From NCBI GenBank assembly GCA_963995505.1, contig OZ023198.1, positions 13,259,141 to 13,323,140 of the forward strand: a stretch of DNA of 64,000 nucleotides. The letters are read 5' to 3'. Below, in pieces: positions 46,397-58,682 of this stretch (position 1 is the first letter of the stretch; the number at the start of each line of letters is the position of its first letter). Under the pieces are notes generated by a model, which was not told the origin of the DNA, searched no databases, and saw nothing but the letters and a program-made list of their open reading frames with translations. Source of the stretch: Hypericum androsaemum. Taxonomy: Eukaryota; Streptophyta; Magnoliopsida; Malpighiales; Hypericaceae. The position numbers and the translations under genes were made by a program.

Positions 46397-49297
46397 GGGA
46401 AAAGTCTACTTTAGTATCCTGTGGTATCGCCCAAAATCACTTTAGTATCCTGTGGTAAAAAACTGACCAATCGAGTCATATTTATTCTAATTAACATAAA
46501 AAAGGTCCTCGGGCAGCTGCCCGGACCTGTCCTGTGATACACTCACCCTTCAACCAAATTTGCTACAACATAATAAGGTTAGTTTTAGAAGGGTTTAGGT
46601 ATAGTCCATCGTCGTGTAATAAAATAGGCGTAGTTTCCTCATCCGGACTCCAAATTAGGTGATTCTAATTCGTGTGGATTTATAACATCTGGATCTATAA
46701 CTTTGTTGTTTTGAGTTTTGTGATTTATGAAATAATCTGGCAGTAACAGAGCAATAAATCAAGGTACTCAGAAATTTGTCTAATTTCGTCGGTATTGGGA
46801 AGTTTTGTGAAAATAATTTGTTATGTGACTTTATTTGAATAAGGTTCATTTTAGGGACTTATTAGAACATATTAAGAAGTTTAGAAATAATTTTGAATGG
46901 CTAGAAAAATTTAGGATCAAAAAGAAAATTCTGTTGCAAGTTGGCTAGGTGGCAAATGGAAAGTAGGATAACTAAGCTACTTAGCATGCATATAAAAGGG
47001 AAAACCTTTTGGACCAGAAGATAGGCACGAACCAATTGGTCATTTAGGACAGAAAAATAGAGAGGAAGGCCTAGGAGAAAGGGAGAAACTGAAGGTAAAA
47101 GAAGAAGAAAAAAAGGTGGACAGATTTGAACAACTTGGAAGAATAGGTGAGTAACTTTGTAGGATTTTGCTTAATTTAAGTAGAAACTCTTTTACACTTT
47201 GAAGAAGCTAGTAGGTGAAGATTAGAACAGATTAATATAGACCTAGATGAAGGAAGTTAAGATAAGTTTTAGCTAGGATTTGTATGTATAGAAGGCGGAA
47301 GAGAAATTGATCATCGGGGGTATAGTTTTGTGAATTAAGCATAGGTTTTGGGGCTGCCTTGTGTAAATATGAATCTAAGAAATGAACTAAGGCATTTTTA
47401 TATTACCTAGGATCTAATTACATACTTAAGAGGTTGGTAATGATAGTAGTTTATATTCTTTTGACTAGTTAACCGATATTTTGAATCCGAGTGCCACGAG
47501 TTGTAAAACGAAGCACGGAGCTTCTCTTTGAATGGTTTGAGCAACCATTGTCTTGTAAGTGGATATTCTTTGTAACATATATTTAGTTAACTAGACGTGG
47601 GTGATATGTATAATTTAGTGTACTTTTGATTAGTTTAAAGTATGGTTATATGATTAGTTTTTGTCAATATGTGATTTGATGATATTTGTGGATTGTTTGT
47701 CTATTTGGGGCTATTTTGCCCAATTTGTGATATGGGACTCTTTTGGTATGAATTTGGATATGTGGTCAATATATTTTGGTGAATGTGTATTATGTGTGTT
47801 TGGTATGTCATTTGTGAGATGGCGGATAATGAGGTCTACCCGTGACCAACCGGGGATGTTGGCATATGTGCACATATACTGAGGATACATTGGATATGTA
47901 TATGATATGATATTTGGCCGGCGGGGTTGGTTTCTGATGGCGCCTTTAAGATATGGTATCCTCGTATCGGTGTGGGAGTGACACTATCTAGACCTATCTG
48001 AAGTTCATCCGATTTGTGCTATGTGTTTGTAAAGGTCTATCTGAACTTCTGGTTATGTTTGATATGTGATTATTTGATGACCTTATTTGTGAAGTGGTCC
48101 TTTTGTCATAATTTGGGTTTGATGGGGATGTTTGGTTGGTTAAATACATGTTACTTATAAAATTTACTTATTAAGTATTTCAAAGCACTTATCCCTTGCT
48201 TAAATCAACAGGTGAAGAGTTTTGAGTGGTGGTTGTATCTGGAGAAGCTTTTTCATCCGAGTTTAGCCCATTCTCTTCCATCTCGGGCTATATTTGAAGG
48301 TCTCCAGATGGTCTTTGCCTTTTGTGATCTAGGTCGCTCCATTGTACATATTTGTTGGTCTTTGACATATGATCTTAGATTAATATTAATATGTAATGTA
48401 TGTGTAAATTTATGTTTATATTTTAAAATAATGAATTTGATGATATGATGTTGGAGATGTGTACTCCAATGCCTAACAGGACACAATAAATATGTTTGTT
48501 TGAAGAAACAATGTTGTCAAAAAAAATGTTTTGACAATCCTGGTAATAAGAATGATATATTATGATTTGAGGCTTGCTAGGTTGTGGTTTATTATATTAA
48601 GTTTGACATGATCTAGCGCCGGTCACCGACCACGAATTTGGGTCGTGATTTACAAAATATGTTTTGAGGCTGGCTAAACCCATTTTGTGTTGTAAATGGG
48701 TTAGGGTCTAGCGCCGGTCACCGACCTCGAATTTGGGTCGTGACATGCCCGAACCTGCCCGAACCTACCCGAACTCTGTCCGGACTACTTGGCTAACCAC
48801 GTCACCAAATTTTGATGATGTGGTGCCACGTGGACATCCATCTTCTTCCCTCTCTTCTTCTCCTCCGCCTCCTCCTCCTCCTCCTCGTCCTCGTCATTCT
48901 CCTCCTCCTCCTCCTCCTGCTCCGCATCCTCATCCTCCTCCTCCTCCGCCTCCTCCTCCTCCTCCTCCTCCTCCTCCGAGGTCATCCCGGTTAACTCCGT
49001 GTTTTGAGGAGGAGGCAGAGGAGGAGGAGGCGGAGCAGTAGGAGGAGGAGGAGGAGGAGGAGAAGAAGAGATGGAAGAAGATGGATGTCCACGTGGTGCC
49101 ATGTCATCAAAATTTGGTGACTTGGCTGGCCAAGTAGTCCGGGCAGGGTTCGGGTGAGTCCGGGCAGGTCCGGACAGCTGACCGAGGACCTTTTTGATGT
49201 TAATTAGAATAAGTATGACTCAATTGGTCGGTTTTTTACCACAGGGTACTAAAGTGATTTTGGATAATACCACAAGGTACTAAAGTAGACTTTTTCC
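46397..49297. mobile_element. MULE-like element, second copy of the 2125-2858 family, split by an LTR
   Basis: The same GGGAAAAGTCTACTTTAGTA terminus and inverted counterpart (TACTAAAGTAGACTTTTTCC) as at 2125-2858. It is flanked by TATTTATTA at 46388-46396 and 49298-49306, a 9-bp duplication. Removing the 2.2-kb insertion at 46533-48745 leaves about 685 bases, close to the 734 of the first copy, including a (CTC)n core. It lies just upstream of the AAA ATPase gene, where it could affect expression. Confidence 0.85.
46533..48745. mobile_element. Probable solo LTR nested in the MULE-like element
   Basis: Begins TGTGATACAC and ends GGGTCGTGACA, so it has TG...CA limits, and interrupts the MULE-like element. 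Flanking pentamers TGTCC and TGCCC differ at one base and could be an aged target duplication. The 3' part contains CTAGCGCCGGTCACCGACC followed by a cgaatttgggtcgtga phrase twice in tandem. No gag, protease, polymerase or second LTR was found, hence solo LTR. A long LTR of this kind fits Ty3/gypsy elements, but the lineage is inferred. Confidence 0.6.
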
Positions 49298-49306
49298 TAT
49301 TTATTA

Positions 49307-49514
49307 TATAGAAAGAGTAGGAAACCATGTTCCCGATGACATGGATTTTTTTTCCTTCAAAATATCATATTACATTATATTTAGTATTATATTCTATACA
49401 ACCAGATAAATTGATCCGACTGCCAGCTGCGGAACTAAATTCTTGGCGAGCGCCATCTTGCTTGCAGCCGCAAGTCGGCCCAATTTTTCTCTGTTTATTT
49501 TTCTCGACACATCC
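49307..49514. other. Distal 5' flank of the AAA ATPase gene
   Basis: Continues the host sequence interrupted by the MULE-like element. A diverged copy lies at 61570-61690. Confidence 0.5.
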
Positions 49515-50400
49515 CAACAATCTCTACTTTGGCAAGAAAATCATCTCTTATGAAGAACCATGAAATTCTACCCGAACTTCAACAAACTCCACCTTAACGA
49601 AATAATGCCCCACGATGAACTATGAGAACTTGCGAAACCAAACTGACCCTATCAACTGCAACTCAAACCATAGATACACTCATCCATCAATAAGATCATC
49701 TCACCACCCTTTTTCGTTCAATCATTTGGAGACAGCCCCTAAACTCGATCAACTTCCGAGTTTGCTTGACCCATGCCCTCCAACCTCCATTGAACCCCAA
49801 CCTGTAAATTTACCTGCCGAAGCAACCTTGTGATCAATAGACGCACCCTCTATTTTTTGGTCAACCCATGCTCTGCAATCTCGAATTATTTCTCTGTTGG
49901 ACCTCGTTGCTACAAACTATAGCATATACAGTAGACAACATTTTATTCCACAAAGTAGAACCATTGACATGTCACGAACTCCACTGTTCGACCTGCAGTG
50001 AAATACCTGATTCGCCTGTGGTGTTACCACAGCTTCGCATTTCCAATGCCAAACTTATCCAACACATTTGACGTCGATGTTCCTTTTGACAACCATAGCA
50101 AGGTCTTACTACTAATGTTTCTCCAATACAACTATGGCTTCTTGCCAATCATGCCTACATGAAATAACCATAGCTTGTTATCCATATCTCCGCAAATTTT
50201 AACTGCACTTAAACTATTCATGTCAAGTCTTTGCTCCATCATAGAAGAGTCTTTCCCTTCTCTATAAGAACCCAAAGATGTGACTCCACCTATAACCATG
50301 GCCCCCACTAATATGTAGGTATTCTTTGCCCTTTTTTTCACCCTTCATCACCACTATAACATCTTTTTCCACCTCAATTTTCCCACCTCCACCCTATGGT
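49515..50400 (-). pseudogene. Decayed Ty1/copia remnant, copy A
   Basis: At 49509-49525 CCCAACA is followed by ATCTCTACTTTGG, which on the minus strand is a polypurine tract meeting an LTR beginning TGTTGGG. A minus-strand frame at 50341-50132 resembles a copia GAG-pre-integrase region (TYILVGAMV, then MMEQRLDMNSLSAVKICGD where intact elements have the His-rich zinc motif). It is diverged, with indels, from copies B and C. Function is not expected. Confidence 0.55.
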
Positions 50401-51160
50401 ACAAGAACTGAAAAACAATTCATATAATGCCAGAGTTTTACCAAGTCAAGGAGAGTCTGACAATACGAACAGAGTAGGATGAGTTATAAAAACTGAAATA
50501 ATACAAGATAAATTTATTTAAAAAAATAATTCCGAAAATACTAGATTTCAGATTGAGGAAATAATAAGATACGTGTGTTGTTATTTGGGGAAATTTGAGA
50601 TCGCTCAACTGTTTGTACCATGGGTCGAGAATTTTGTAATCGTGGTGCTACCAATAGTACTCTTTCTCTGGTGCGATTTTTCGAATGAATTTTTGCTCAT
50701 CGGGGTTTTGAAGAGGCCGATGGCCGCGCGATTGTGAATTCGTCTTTCGTTGTAAATATTATAATATAGTTTACTTCTAAAAAAATTGAGGAGTGTTCTC
50801 GATGAAGAAAAGCCATATATGAGGATGCACCCGTTTTTAATTCTACTGATTCAACTTAAAATTAATTTCAGACACTATGGTGCAAAAAACTCGACTTCAA
50901 GTTGATTCCAAACCTCAAGTAGAAATACATGAACCCGGGTCAAAACGCAGTCAAGTAGCGAACTGCTTCCACAAATAATAGACGTGCACTTTGGGGTGGG
51001 GTCGGGTGGGAATACAATTCAGTTATTAGTTTTCCACGCAAGAACGCGGCAAGTGGGCCCCACAGTGGTCGATTCATGTCTAGAGTGGCTTATACGCCGT
51101 GACCGATAAAATGTGATCCACAACCGGTGGCTTGTCCCTTGTCAGCTTAATGAGAAAGAC
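50401..51160. other. Older diverged copy of the tandem-unit tail
   Basis: Matches 53740-54494 of unit B with scattered substitutions and small indels. No gene. Confidence 0.6.
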
Positions 51161-52109
51161 TATAAAGAGTGGACTTGCTTTTGGTTCACCAACTAGTTGC
51201 AAATGTAATGCTTGAGCAAATCACCTATTCAATGCTTTATGATTAGATATAAAAATAATAACATGATATTAATATCAATTATTTTTACAAGATCAGTGGT
51301 TTATTGTTGTCCTTGCACATTATATCATGACAAGTTATTTGTTTATAAATACAAAAAACTCACCACTCGTTCTCCATTTATCGTATCAATTTAATCCTAA
51401 TCCGAATTTTGGTACCACCATTTTCTTAAGAAAATAATGGAAACGATGTTTGGAAATTATTTTTAAAAAAGTAAAAATTATTTGATAATTTTCCCTATAG
51501 TTCTATAATATTCTGAATTAATAAACAACCAACCTCTTCACTGCATCTACCGAAGAGACGTGTTCATGGTTTTGTTCTTAAAATATTGGCTCCGAACATC
51601 TTCATGATATTAGAATCCTGATGTCACAACGTTACCCCTTGAGAAAGACCTCGGAAAAAAATTAGTTTCAAGAGATTAATTAAGAAATGTTTGATGCACC
51701 TTTTCTTTTTGTTAAAGCTTGAATATTTATATCAAAAATTAAACTTTATCAAGATTTGAAATTTACAAATAGTTATACACAGTTTACCGTTTAAGTCAAA
51801 GGCTTTGGTCGAGGCACCTTCTTTTCGAATTAAAAAAAAAGGCGACGAGGGAAATGTTAAAAAACACCTAATCTGAAGCACTCCCTTTCGTAACTGTTAG
51901 ATTTTGCACCCATAATTCTCATAATGGGCCATGATGTGGCAACCCATCTCTTCCTCCATCGCTTTACCCCATTCATTTTTCTCGGGAGATTATAGAGCGT
52001 CAGAAATATTCTTAGGTTCATCCTCGTCTTGTAGGATTGCTAAAAGAATCTCACTTGGACCATTATGTCTTATTAATGATACCAAGAAAGTATTTGTAGC
52101 ACCTTTTTC

Positions 52110-52790
52110 GTTCAATCATTTGGAGACAGCCATTAAACTCGAGCAACTTCCGAGTTTGCTTGACCCATGCCCTCCAACCTCCATTGAACCCCAACCTGCA
52201 AGTTCATCTACCGAAGCAACCTTGTGATCAATAGACGCGCCCTCTATTTTTTGGTCAACCCATGCTCCGCAATCTCGAGTTGCTTCTCCATTGGACCTCT
52301 TTGCCTCAAACCAATGCTACAATCTATAGCATACAGCAAACAACCTTTTATTCTACCAAGTAGAACCCTCGATATATCATGAACTCTACTGTTCGGCCTG
52401 GAGTGAGATACCTGATTCGCTTTTGGTGTTACCAACGGCTTCGCATTCCCAATGCCAAACCTACCCCACACCTTTGACGTTGATGTTCCTTTTGACAACC
52501 ATAGCGGGCCTTACTAATAATGCTTCTCCAAGCCAACCATGGCTTCTTGCCAATCATGCCTCTATGAAACAACCATAGCTTGTTATCCATATCTCTGCAA
52601 ATCCCAAATGCACTTAAAACATTCATGTCAAGTCTTTGCTCCATCATACAAGAGCCTTCCCTTTCTCTATAAGAACCCAAGGATATGACTCTGCCTATAA
52701 CCATGCCCCCCACTAACATGTAGGTATTCTTTGCCTTTTTTTCACCCTTCATCACTACTATAGCATCTTTCTCCACCTCAATTTGCCCGC
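52110..52790 (-). pseudogene. Decayed Ty1/copia remnant, copy B
   Basis: Two overlapping minus frames: 52776-52429, with GAG-pre-integrase-like text (EKDAIVVMKGEKKAKNTYML), and 52498-52244, with text like the end of copia reverse transcriptase (GIGNAKPLVTP, then GRIKGCLLYAIDC). The integrase and most of the polymerase that should lie between them are missing, so this is an internal-deletion relic. Confidence 0.6.
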
Positions 52791-52795
52791 CTCAA

Positions 52796-53724
52796 GAGAA
52801 ACTTTATGTTGGTCCCTACGTACCAAGTCATTTGATGACTTAGTATGTACCTACAAATCAATAACTAACATGTGGACAAGTGGGACCACTCTATTAGTCT
52901 AATGGTACAATGAACATTTAAGGTATACAATATTATCATTAATAAAAAAAGTTTGTTAAAAAATTGATTAGATAATTGAGCTTGATTCTAGGACAATTGA
53001 AATTAATTGCCTTTTTAGTGAAGAAAGAGAATTTGTAGAAGAGAATTTCGTGGGATGAGTAGAACTAAAACAAGTTTTTTTACATGTGATTTTTACTATG
53101 TAATTAAGAATTGACTTTTTTTTTTAAATAAAATAACAATTGACTTGATTTATAGAGAGGATTGCACAAAGGATGCATAGACAAATAACTAATTAAATCA
53201 AATAGAATAGATCCGTGTCAAGAACTAATATAGAGAGTCCTAAATGAGGTGATACCTTTAAATTTGGAAGAGCTTCAAAGAACATGGAACATTTTGAAAT
53301 TAATAACTAAATTATTTTAAGAACGTATAATATGTTATATAATATTATTATAATTAATTAGACTAATATCTTATAGTTTATTCGTGTGCAATACCTGATA
53401 TATTTGATATGTATAATCAGTTATATTTTTTGCCATTAAACTATAAAACAATCAAGTCAATTATGAGTTAATGGTTTTTGGAATCTCTTTTGCTAAGAAT
53501 ATTACTGTTGATTAAAGAACGAATTATATATATAGAATTAACTTTACTTTTTAAATAAAATTTCTAAACTAAATCATATTAATGATAAAATTTTATACCT
53601 TAAATGTTCATTGTACCATTAGACTAATAGAGTGATCTCACTTGTCCACATGTTAGTTATTAATTGGTAAGTACATATTAAGTCATCAAATAACTTAGTA
53701 TGTAAGACTAACATAAAACTTCTC
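52796..53724. mobile_element. Long-TIR non-autonomous DNA element in unit B
   Basis: The left end GAGAAACTTTATGTTGG and the reversed right end GAGAAGTTTTATGTTAG begin inverted repeats of about 150 bases that share ACTAACATGTGGACAAGTG and ACCATTAGACTAATAGAGTG. The unrelated AT-rich middle has no open frame. Copy A (near 50390) lacks it. A target duplication is not clear. Confidence 0.75.
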
Positions 53725-55443
53725 CACCATCCCATGGTATAAGAACCAGAAAACAATTCATATAATGCCAGAGTTTTACCAAGTCAAGGAGAGTTTGACA
53801 ATACGAACAGAGTAGGATGAGTTATAAAAACTGAAATAATACAAGATAAATTTATTTAAAAAAATAATTCAGAAAATACTAGATTTCAGATTGAGGAAAT
53901 AATAAGACACTTGTGTTGTTATTTGGGAAAATTTGAGATTGCTCAACTGTTTGTACCATGGGGTCCAGAATTTTGTAATCGTGGTGCTACCAACAGTACT
54001 CTTTCTCTGGTGTAATTTTTTCGAATGAATTTTGCTCATCACAGTTTTGAAGAGGCCGATGGCCGCGAGATTGTGAATTCGTCTTTCGTTGTAAATATTA
54101 TAATACAATTTACTTCTAAAAAAATTGAGGACTGTTCTCGATGAAGAAAAGCCCGATATGAGGATGCACCGTTTTTAATTCCACCTGATTCAACTTAAAA
54201 TTAATTTCAGATACTATGTGGTGCAAAAAACTCGAGTTCAAATTGATTCCAAACCTCAAGTAGAAATACATGAACCCCGGTCAAAACGCAGTCAAGTCGC
54301 GAACTGCTTCCACAAATAATAGACGTGCACTTTGGGGTGGAGTGGGAATACAATTCAGTTATTAGTTTTCCACGCAAGAACGCGGCGAGTGGGCCCCACA
54401 GTGGTCGATTCATGTCTAGAGTGGCTTATACGCCGTGACCGAATAAAATGTAATCCACAACCAGTGGCTTGTCCCTTGTTTTATTGAGAAAGATTATAAA
54501 GAGTGGACTTGCTTTTGGTTCACCAACTAGTTGCAAATGTAATGCTTGAGCAAATCACCTATTCAATGCTTTATGATTAGATATAAAAATAATAACATGA
54601 TATTAATATCAATTATTTTTACAAGATCAGTGGTTTATTGTTGTCCTTGCACATTATATCATGACAAGTTATTTGTTTATAAATACAAAAAACTCACCAC
54701 TCGTTCTCCATTTATCGTATCAATTTAATCCTAATCCGAATTTTGGTACCACCATTTTCTTAAGAAAATAATGGAAACGATGTTTGGAAATTATTTTTAA
54801 AAAAGTAAAAATTATTTGATAATTTTCCCTATAGTTCTATAATATTCTGAATTAATAAACAACCAACCTCTTCACTGCATCTACCGAAGAGACGTGTTCA
54901 TGGTTTTGTTCTTAAAATATTGGCTCCGAACATCTTCATGATATTAGAATCCTGATGTCACAACGTTACCCCTTGAGAAAGACCTCGGAAAAAAATTAGT
55001 TTCAAGAGATTAATTAAGAAATGTTTGATGCACCTTTTCTTTTTGTTAAAGCTTGAATATTTATATCAAAAATTAAACTTTATCAAGATTTGAAATTTAC
55101 AAATAGTTATACACAGTTTACCGTTTAAGTCAAAGGCTTTGGTCGAGGCACCTTCTTTTCGAATTAAAAAAAAAGGCGACGAGGGAAATGTTAAAAAACA
55201 CCTAATCTGAAGCACTCCCTTTCGTAACTGTTAGATTTTGCACCCATAATTCTCATAATGGGCCATGATGTGGCAACCCATCTCTTCCTCCATCGCTTTA
55301 CCCCATTCATTTTTCTCGGGAGATTATAGAGCGTCAGAAATATTCTTAGGTTCATCCTCGTCTTGTAGGATTGCTAAAAGAATCTCACTTGGACCATTAT
55401 GTCTTATTAATGATACCAAGAAAGTATTTGTAGCACCTTTTTC

Positions 55444-56124
55444 GTTCAATCATTTGGAGACAGCCATTAAACTCGAGCAACTTCCGAGTTTGCTTGACCC
55501 ATGCCCTCCAACCTCCATTGAACCCCAACCTGCAAGTTCATCTACCGAAGCAACCTTGTGATCAATAGACGCGCCCTCTATTTTTTGGTCAACCCATGCT
55601 CCGCAATCTCGAGTTGCTTCTCCATTGGACCTCTTTGCCTCAAACCAATGCTACAATCTATAGCATACAGCAAACAACCTTTTATTCTACCAAGTAGAAC
55701 CCTCGATATATCATGAACTCTACTGTTCGGCCTGGAGTGAGATACCTGATTCGCTTTTGGTGTTACCAACGGCTTCGCATTCCCAATGCCAAACCTACCC
55801 CACACCTTTGACGTTGATGTTCCTTTTGACAACCATAGCGGGCCTTACTAATAATGCTTCTCCAAGCCAACCATGGCTTCTTGCCAATCATGCCTCTATG
55901 AAACAACCATAGCTTGTTATCCATATCTCTGCAAATCCCAAATGCACTTAAAACATTCATGTCAAGTCTTTGCTCCATCATACAAGAGCCTTCCCTTTCT
56001 CTATAAGAACCCAAGGATATGACTCTGCCTATAACCATGCCCCCCACTAACATGTAGGTATTCTTTGCCTTTTTTTCACCCTTCATCACTACTATAGCAT
56101 CTTTCTCCACCTCAATTTGCCCGC
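55444..56124 (-). pseudogene. Decayed Ty1/copia remnant, copy C
   Basis: Exact counterpart of the relic at 52110-52790, shifted by 3,334 bases. Confidence 0.6.
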
Positions 56125-56129
56125 CTCAA

Positions 56130-57058
56130 GAGAAACTTTATGTTGGTCCCTACGTACCAAGTCATTTGATGACTTAGTATGTACCTACAAATCAATAACT
56201 AACATGTGGACAAGTGGGACCACTCTATTAGTCTAATGGTACAATGAACATTTAAGGTATACAATATTATCATTAATAAAAAAAGTTTGTTAAAAAATTG
56301 ATTAGATAATTGAGCTTGATTCTAGGACAATTGAAATTAATTGCCTTTTTAGTGAAGAAAGAGAATTTGTAGAAGAGAATTTCGTGGGATGAGTAGAACT
56401 AAAACAAGTTTTTTTACATGTGATTTTTACTATGTAATTAAGAATTGACTTTTTTTTTTAAATAAAATAACAATTGACTTGATTTATAGAGAGGATTGCA
56501 CAAAGGATGCATAGACAAATAACTAATTAAATCAAATAGAATAGATCCGTGTCAAGAACTAATATAGAGAGTCCTAAATGAGGTGATACCTTTAAATTTG
56601 GAAGAGCTTCAAAGAACATGGAACATTTTGAAATTAATAACTAAATTATTTTAAGAACGTATAATATGTTATATAATATTATTATAATTAATTAGACTAA
56701 TATCTTATAGTTTATTCGTGTGCAATACCTGATATATTTGATATGTATAATCAGTTATATTTTTTGCCATTAAACTATAAAACAATCAAGTCAATTATGA
56801 GTTAATGGTTTTTGGAATCTCTTTTGCTAAGAATATTACTGTTGATTAAAGAACGAATTATATATATAGAATTAACTTTACTTTTTAAATAAAATTTCTA
56901 AACTAAATCATATTAATGATAAAATTTTATACCTTAAATGTTCATTGTACCATTAGACTAATAGAGTGATCTCACTTGTCCACATGTTAGTTATTAATTG
57001 GTAAGTACATATTAAGTCATCAAATAACTTAGTATGTAAGACTAACATAAAACTTCTC
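56130..57058. mobile_element. Long-TIR non-autonomous DNA element in unit C
   Basis: Exact counterpart of 52796-53724, duplicated together with its host unit. Confidence 0.75.
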
Positions 57059-57828
57059 CACCATCCCATGGTATAAGAACCAGAAAACAATTCATATAAT
57101 GCCAGAGTTTTACCAAGTCAAGGAGAGTTTGACAATACGAACAGAGTAGGATGAGTTATAAAAACTGAAATAATACAAGATAAATTTATTTAAAAAAATA
57201 ATTCAGAAAATACTAGATTTCAGATTGAGGAAATAATAAGACACTTGTGTTGTTATTTGGGAAAATTTGAGATTGCTCAACTGTTTGTACCATGGGGTCC
57301 AGAATTTTGTAATCGTGGTGCTACCAACAGTACTCTTTCTCTGGTGTAATTTTTTCGAATGAATTTTGCTCATCACAGTTTTGAAGAGGCCGATGGCCGC
57401 GAGATTGTGAATTCGTCTTTCGTTGTAAATATTATAATACAATTTACTTCTAAAAAAATTGAGGACTGTTCTCGATGAAGAAAAGCCCGATATGAGGATG
57501 CACCGTTTTTAATTCCACCTGATTCAACTTAAAATTAATTTCAGATACTATGTGGTGCAAAAAACTCGAGTTCAAATTGATTCCAAACCTCAAGTAGAAA
57601 TACATGAACCCCGGTCAAAACGCAGTCAAGTCGCGAACTGCTTCCACAAATAATAGACGTGCACTTTGGGGTGGAGTGGGAATACAATTCAGTTATTAGT
57701 TTTCCACGCAAGAACGCGGCGAGTGGGCCCCACAGTGGTCGATTCATGTCTAGAGTGGCTTATACGCCGTGACCGAATAAAATGTAATCCACAACCAGTG
57801 GCTTGTCCCTTGTTTTATTGAGAAAGAT

Positions 57829-58329
57829 TATAAAGAGTGGACTTGCTTTTGGTTCACCAACTAGTTGCAAATGTAATGCTTGAGCAAATCACCTATTCAA
57901 TGCTTTATGGTTAGATATAGAAACAATAACATAATATTATTATCAATTGTTCTTACAAAATCCGTGGTTTATTGTTGTCCTTGCATATTATATCATGACA
58001 AGTTATTTGTTTATAAATATGAAAGACTCACCACTCGTTCTCCATTTATCGTATCAATTTAATCCTAATCCGAATTTTGGTACAACCATTTTCTTAAGAA
58101 AACAATGGAAACGATGTTTGGAAATTACTTTAGAAAAAGTAAAAATTGTTTGAGAATTTTTCCTATAGTTCTACAATATTATGAATTAATAAACAGCCAA
58201 CCTCTTCACTCCATCCACCAAAAAAAAAATCTACCGAAGAGACGTGTTCATGGTTTTGTTCTTAAAATATTGGCTCCGAACATCTTCATGATATTAGAAT
58301 TCTGATGTCATAACGTTACCCTTGAGAAA
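57829..58329. repeat. Diverged partial unit D, left part
   Basis: After 57909 the sequence follows 51242 onward with many substitutions, then is cut by the LTR retrotransposon inside a TTGAGAAA site. It resumes at 60727. Confidence 0.8.
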
Positions 58330-58682
58330 TATTAGGGCAGCGGAAGCACTTTCGATAGCCTCATGCACAACAATAAAGAGATAGGAGAATATAAAGAACA
58401 CTGAGAATATATGATATACGTGGTTCAGTCAACTGACCTACTCCACGGGGGTATAGACGATCTTCACTACGATATGGAGTACAACAGATACATAGGCTAT
58501 GGCGAGGCTACCTGCCTCAAGCCTTTCTCCCTGCCTATACTATTGCACCATTGTGTTTAGCCCCCAAGGAACTCCTCAACACTGCCCTCCTATTTATAGG
58601 AGACTAACCCTGGAGTTCCTTCATAATGAGAATCTTATTACAATAGGTAATAACTAAATAGGAAGTTGAGACATTCCCAACA
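58330..58682 (-). repeat. 3' LTR of the retrotransposon
   Basis: 353 bases. The outer end reads TATTAGGGC instead of TGTTAGGGC, so the terminal dinucleotide is mutated. It lacks the roughly 32-bp internal duplication found in the other LTR. Confidence 0.85.

Larger units (their letters stand above)
51161..54494. repeat. 3,334-bp tandem duplication, unit B
   Basis: Every open frame in this unit recurs with identical translation exactly 3,334 bases downstream, and base-by-base inspection at both ends found no mismatch. Similarity to unit C holds from 51161 (left neighbour base differs: c versus t) to 54575 (next base differs). The content is AT-rich filler, a copia remnant and a long-TIR element. 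Confidence 0.9.
54495..57828. repeat. 3,334-bp tandem duplication, unit C
   Basis: Identical to unit B as far as I can see; a further 81 bases (57829-57909) continue the identity before divergence. Confidence 0.9.

Noticed and set aside
48733..49102. Proline-rich and Glu-rich frames
   Set aside because: Same low-complexity core in the second copy of the MULE-like element.
51931..52227. A 98-codon gene repeated at 55265
   Set aside because: Its identity in both units comes from the segmental duplication, not selection; the diverged copy A does not preserve the frame.
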